A stretch of DNA of 32,891 nt, from the NCBI RefSeq assembly GCF_900182955.1, contig NZ_FXUL01000037.1, forward strand, positions 1 to 32,891. The letters are read 5' to 3'. Under the pieces are notes generated by a model. It was not told where the DNA came from, searched no databases, and saw only the letters and a list, made by a program, of their open reading frames with translations. Source of the stretch: Noviherbaspirillum suwonense (GTDB lineage Bacteria; Pseudomonadota; Gammaproteobacteria; Burkholderiales; Burkholderiaceae_D). The position numbers and the translations under genes were made by a program. The stretch's first letter is position 1. Each line of letters begins with the position of its first letter. Below, in pieces: positions 32,601-32,891 of the stretch.

Positions 32601-32891
32601 TGTCGATCGCATAAAGCACTCGCTCCCGATCCCCGGGGTGCAGAAACGAAACAAAACTATCAAACCCGTGCTGAAGATCGTCGTGCCGAATGCCCAAGAT
32701 GACGCAGGTCTCTTCTGACCAGGTTATATACCTGCCTTCAACGGCGTCAACGTGGATTTCCCAAAAGCCAATATGCGCGATGCGCTGAACGGTACGTAGT
32801 CGGTGCTGAAATATGGCGGGCGCCCAGTATCCATGCGGCCTTAGCTGAGATAGGTCAGTGTTGGATTTGCAGGAATAGCCAATATAACTGG
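29611..32891 (-). CDS. Multi-PAS GGDEF-EAL cyclic-di-GMP protein (5' partial)
   Basis: The frame stays open from the stop at 29611 to the window edge, giving at least 1092 residues; the TTG at 32697 is not the start, because the codons upstream encode the first half of a PAS domain (IGFWEIHVDAVEGRYITWSE). Order: five PAS-like domains, four of them ending in DIT-, DIS- or DLT-type linkers before GGDEF (PAS1 DITDR, PAS2 DISERKR, PAS3 DITNTKK, PAS4 DLTERRE, PAS5 DISLRKA), GGDEF with RFGGDEF (motif at visible residues 730-734), then EAL (862 on). The RxxD inhibitory site reads NDTD, so product inhibition there is probably lost. EAL motifs (EALIRW, NVSARQF, ELTESML, DDFGTGYSSL, LKIDRSF, VIAEGVET) are complete. 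No membrane segment is seen in the visible part. Confidence 0.93.
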   Translation of the reverse strand, partial: SYIGYSCKSNTDLSQLRPHGYWAPAIFQHRLRTVQRIAHIGFWEIHVDAVEGRYITWSEETCVILGIRHDDLQHGFDSFVSFLHPGDRERVLYAIDRAARNEGPLDIECRMKRPTGEVRYVHSRGDLIHGNDEQAILFGTVQDITDRIMRQHEAEKNALLLQIASRISHLGGWKFDVGTGHVIWSDEVCRIHEVPCNTSPTPQEAINFYAPEWRQKIQARFDACIKNGVPYDEELQIITVTGRTVWVRAIGEPVRDVENVITGIQGAFQDISERKRTEENAQLLEQRMTTTLDSITDAFYTLDRQWRFTYLNREAERLFQRPRQELLGKVLWEEFGALQGQIGYREFHRAVQENCTVAFEEFYAPYHVWSEVRAYPSEEGLTVYFHDITNTKKTQEALQVSEERFRIIAKSTNDALWDYDLISNTNWRSETVMNLFGYAPEEFEGSINLWSDRIHQDDRSRVLNSLDAALTGEGDRWSDEYNFVRKDGSISYVLDRGFIIRNGEGKATRVTGAMVDLTERREADARLREQASLLDKAKDAIVVRGLDNRVHYWNKGAERLYGWTAEEAIGRSVAELLYEDPTDLHDATRQVIELGEWSGEITERRKNGTTLPVEAQWTLVHDEAGQPKSIFAIKTDISLRKAAERRVQQLAFYDPLTQLPNRQLLMDRLERAMAAGTQSGHVGALLFIDLDDFKSLNDTLGHATGDLLLQQVGLRLTACVNDTDTVARFGGDEFVVLLERIGENIEEAVARTTSKGESILDALNQIYHLGDYEHNSTPSIGITLLKNDEVDIGELLKQADMAMYQAKAAGRNTLCFFDPRMQAAVSARMSLEADLRQGLRERQFLLHYQPQVDKAGRITGVEALIRWQHPKRGMVSPLEFIQLAEETGLILPLGEWVLETACRQLASWAAVPKLADLEIAVNVSARQFHYHGFVEQVLGALAITGAIPQRLKLELTESMLFENLEGTISKMNVLKARGISFALDDFGTGYSSLAYLKRLPLDMLKIDRSFVRDLLTNANDAVIARTIIALGCNLGLKVIAEGVETEDQRDFLFQHGCDAYQGYLCTKPLPAHDVAAIIATRSGTMPNGNQTS

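Noticed and set aside
32695-32697. TTG as start of the large PAS-GGDEF-EAL gene
   Set aside because: The frame is open upstream to the window edge and encodes the first part of a PAS domain, so the gene is 5' partial.
1-32891. CRISPR array, tRNA or rRNA genes
   Set aside because: No regularly spaced direct repeats and no tRNA- or rRNA-like stretches were noticed on either strand.

Overview
The window looks like chromosome of a betaproteobacterium of the order Burkholderiales, plausibly Oxalobacteraceae (Herbaspirillum/Noviherbaspirillum-like). This is inferred from moderate-to-high GC, the LysR-rich gene content, the style of the PAS/GGDEF/EAL and hybrid-kinase proteins, and the amide-uptake operon type. 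No rRNA, tRNA, CRISPR array or phage module was seen.

Left part (1-3.4 kb): an orphan periplasmic binding protein, an SDR-fold protein without the usual Tyr/Lys pair, and an isopenicillin-N-synthase-like 2-oxoglutarate/Fe(II) oxygenase, all on the + strand. Then (3.7-11.4 kb) comes a signalling region on the minus strand. It holds a GGDEF-EAL protein, an IS30-family insertion sequence with recognisable ends, a two-domain KaiC-like ATPase preceded by a small conserved-looking protein, a histidine kinase with a degenerate receiver, and the decayed remnant of a second hybrid kinase. A bestrophin-like membrane protein and an acetyl-CoA hydrolase/CoA-transferase follow; the latter is divergent from a LysR regulator.

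Centre (15.3-26 kb): the most coherent system in the window. A minus-strand gene set encodes a periplasmic binding protein, two LivH/LivM-type permeases, two ATPases (UrtD/UrtE type), a formamidase/acetamidase, an amidase-signature hydrolase and an SDR. Upstream lie an AmiC-like cytoplasmic amide sensor and an AmiR-like ANTAR antiterminator that overlap by 4 bp. Between amiR and the operon the sequence shows a near-consensus sigma-70 promoter, then a hexaloop hairpin of the ANTAR-target type, a second hairpin, and an intrinsic terminator that the second hairpin would disrupt. The layout predicts amide-induced antitermination of the whole uptake and hydrolysis operon, as in the Pseudomonas amidase system but applied to a transporter operon.

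Right part (26.6-32.9 kb): two overlapping phytanoyl-CoA-dioxygenase-family oxygenases divergent from a LysR regulator, then a large PAS-GGDEF-EAL protein whose 5' end runs off the window.
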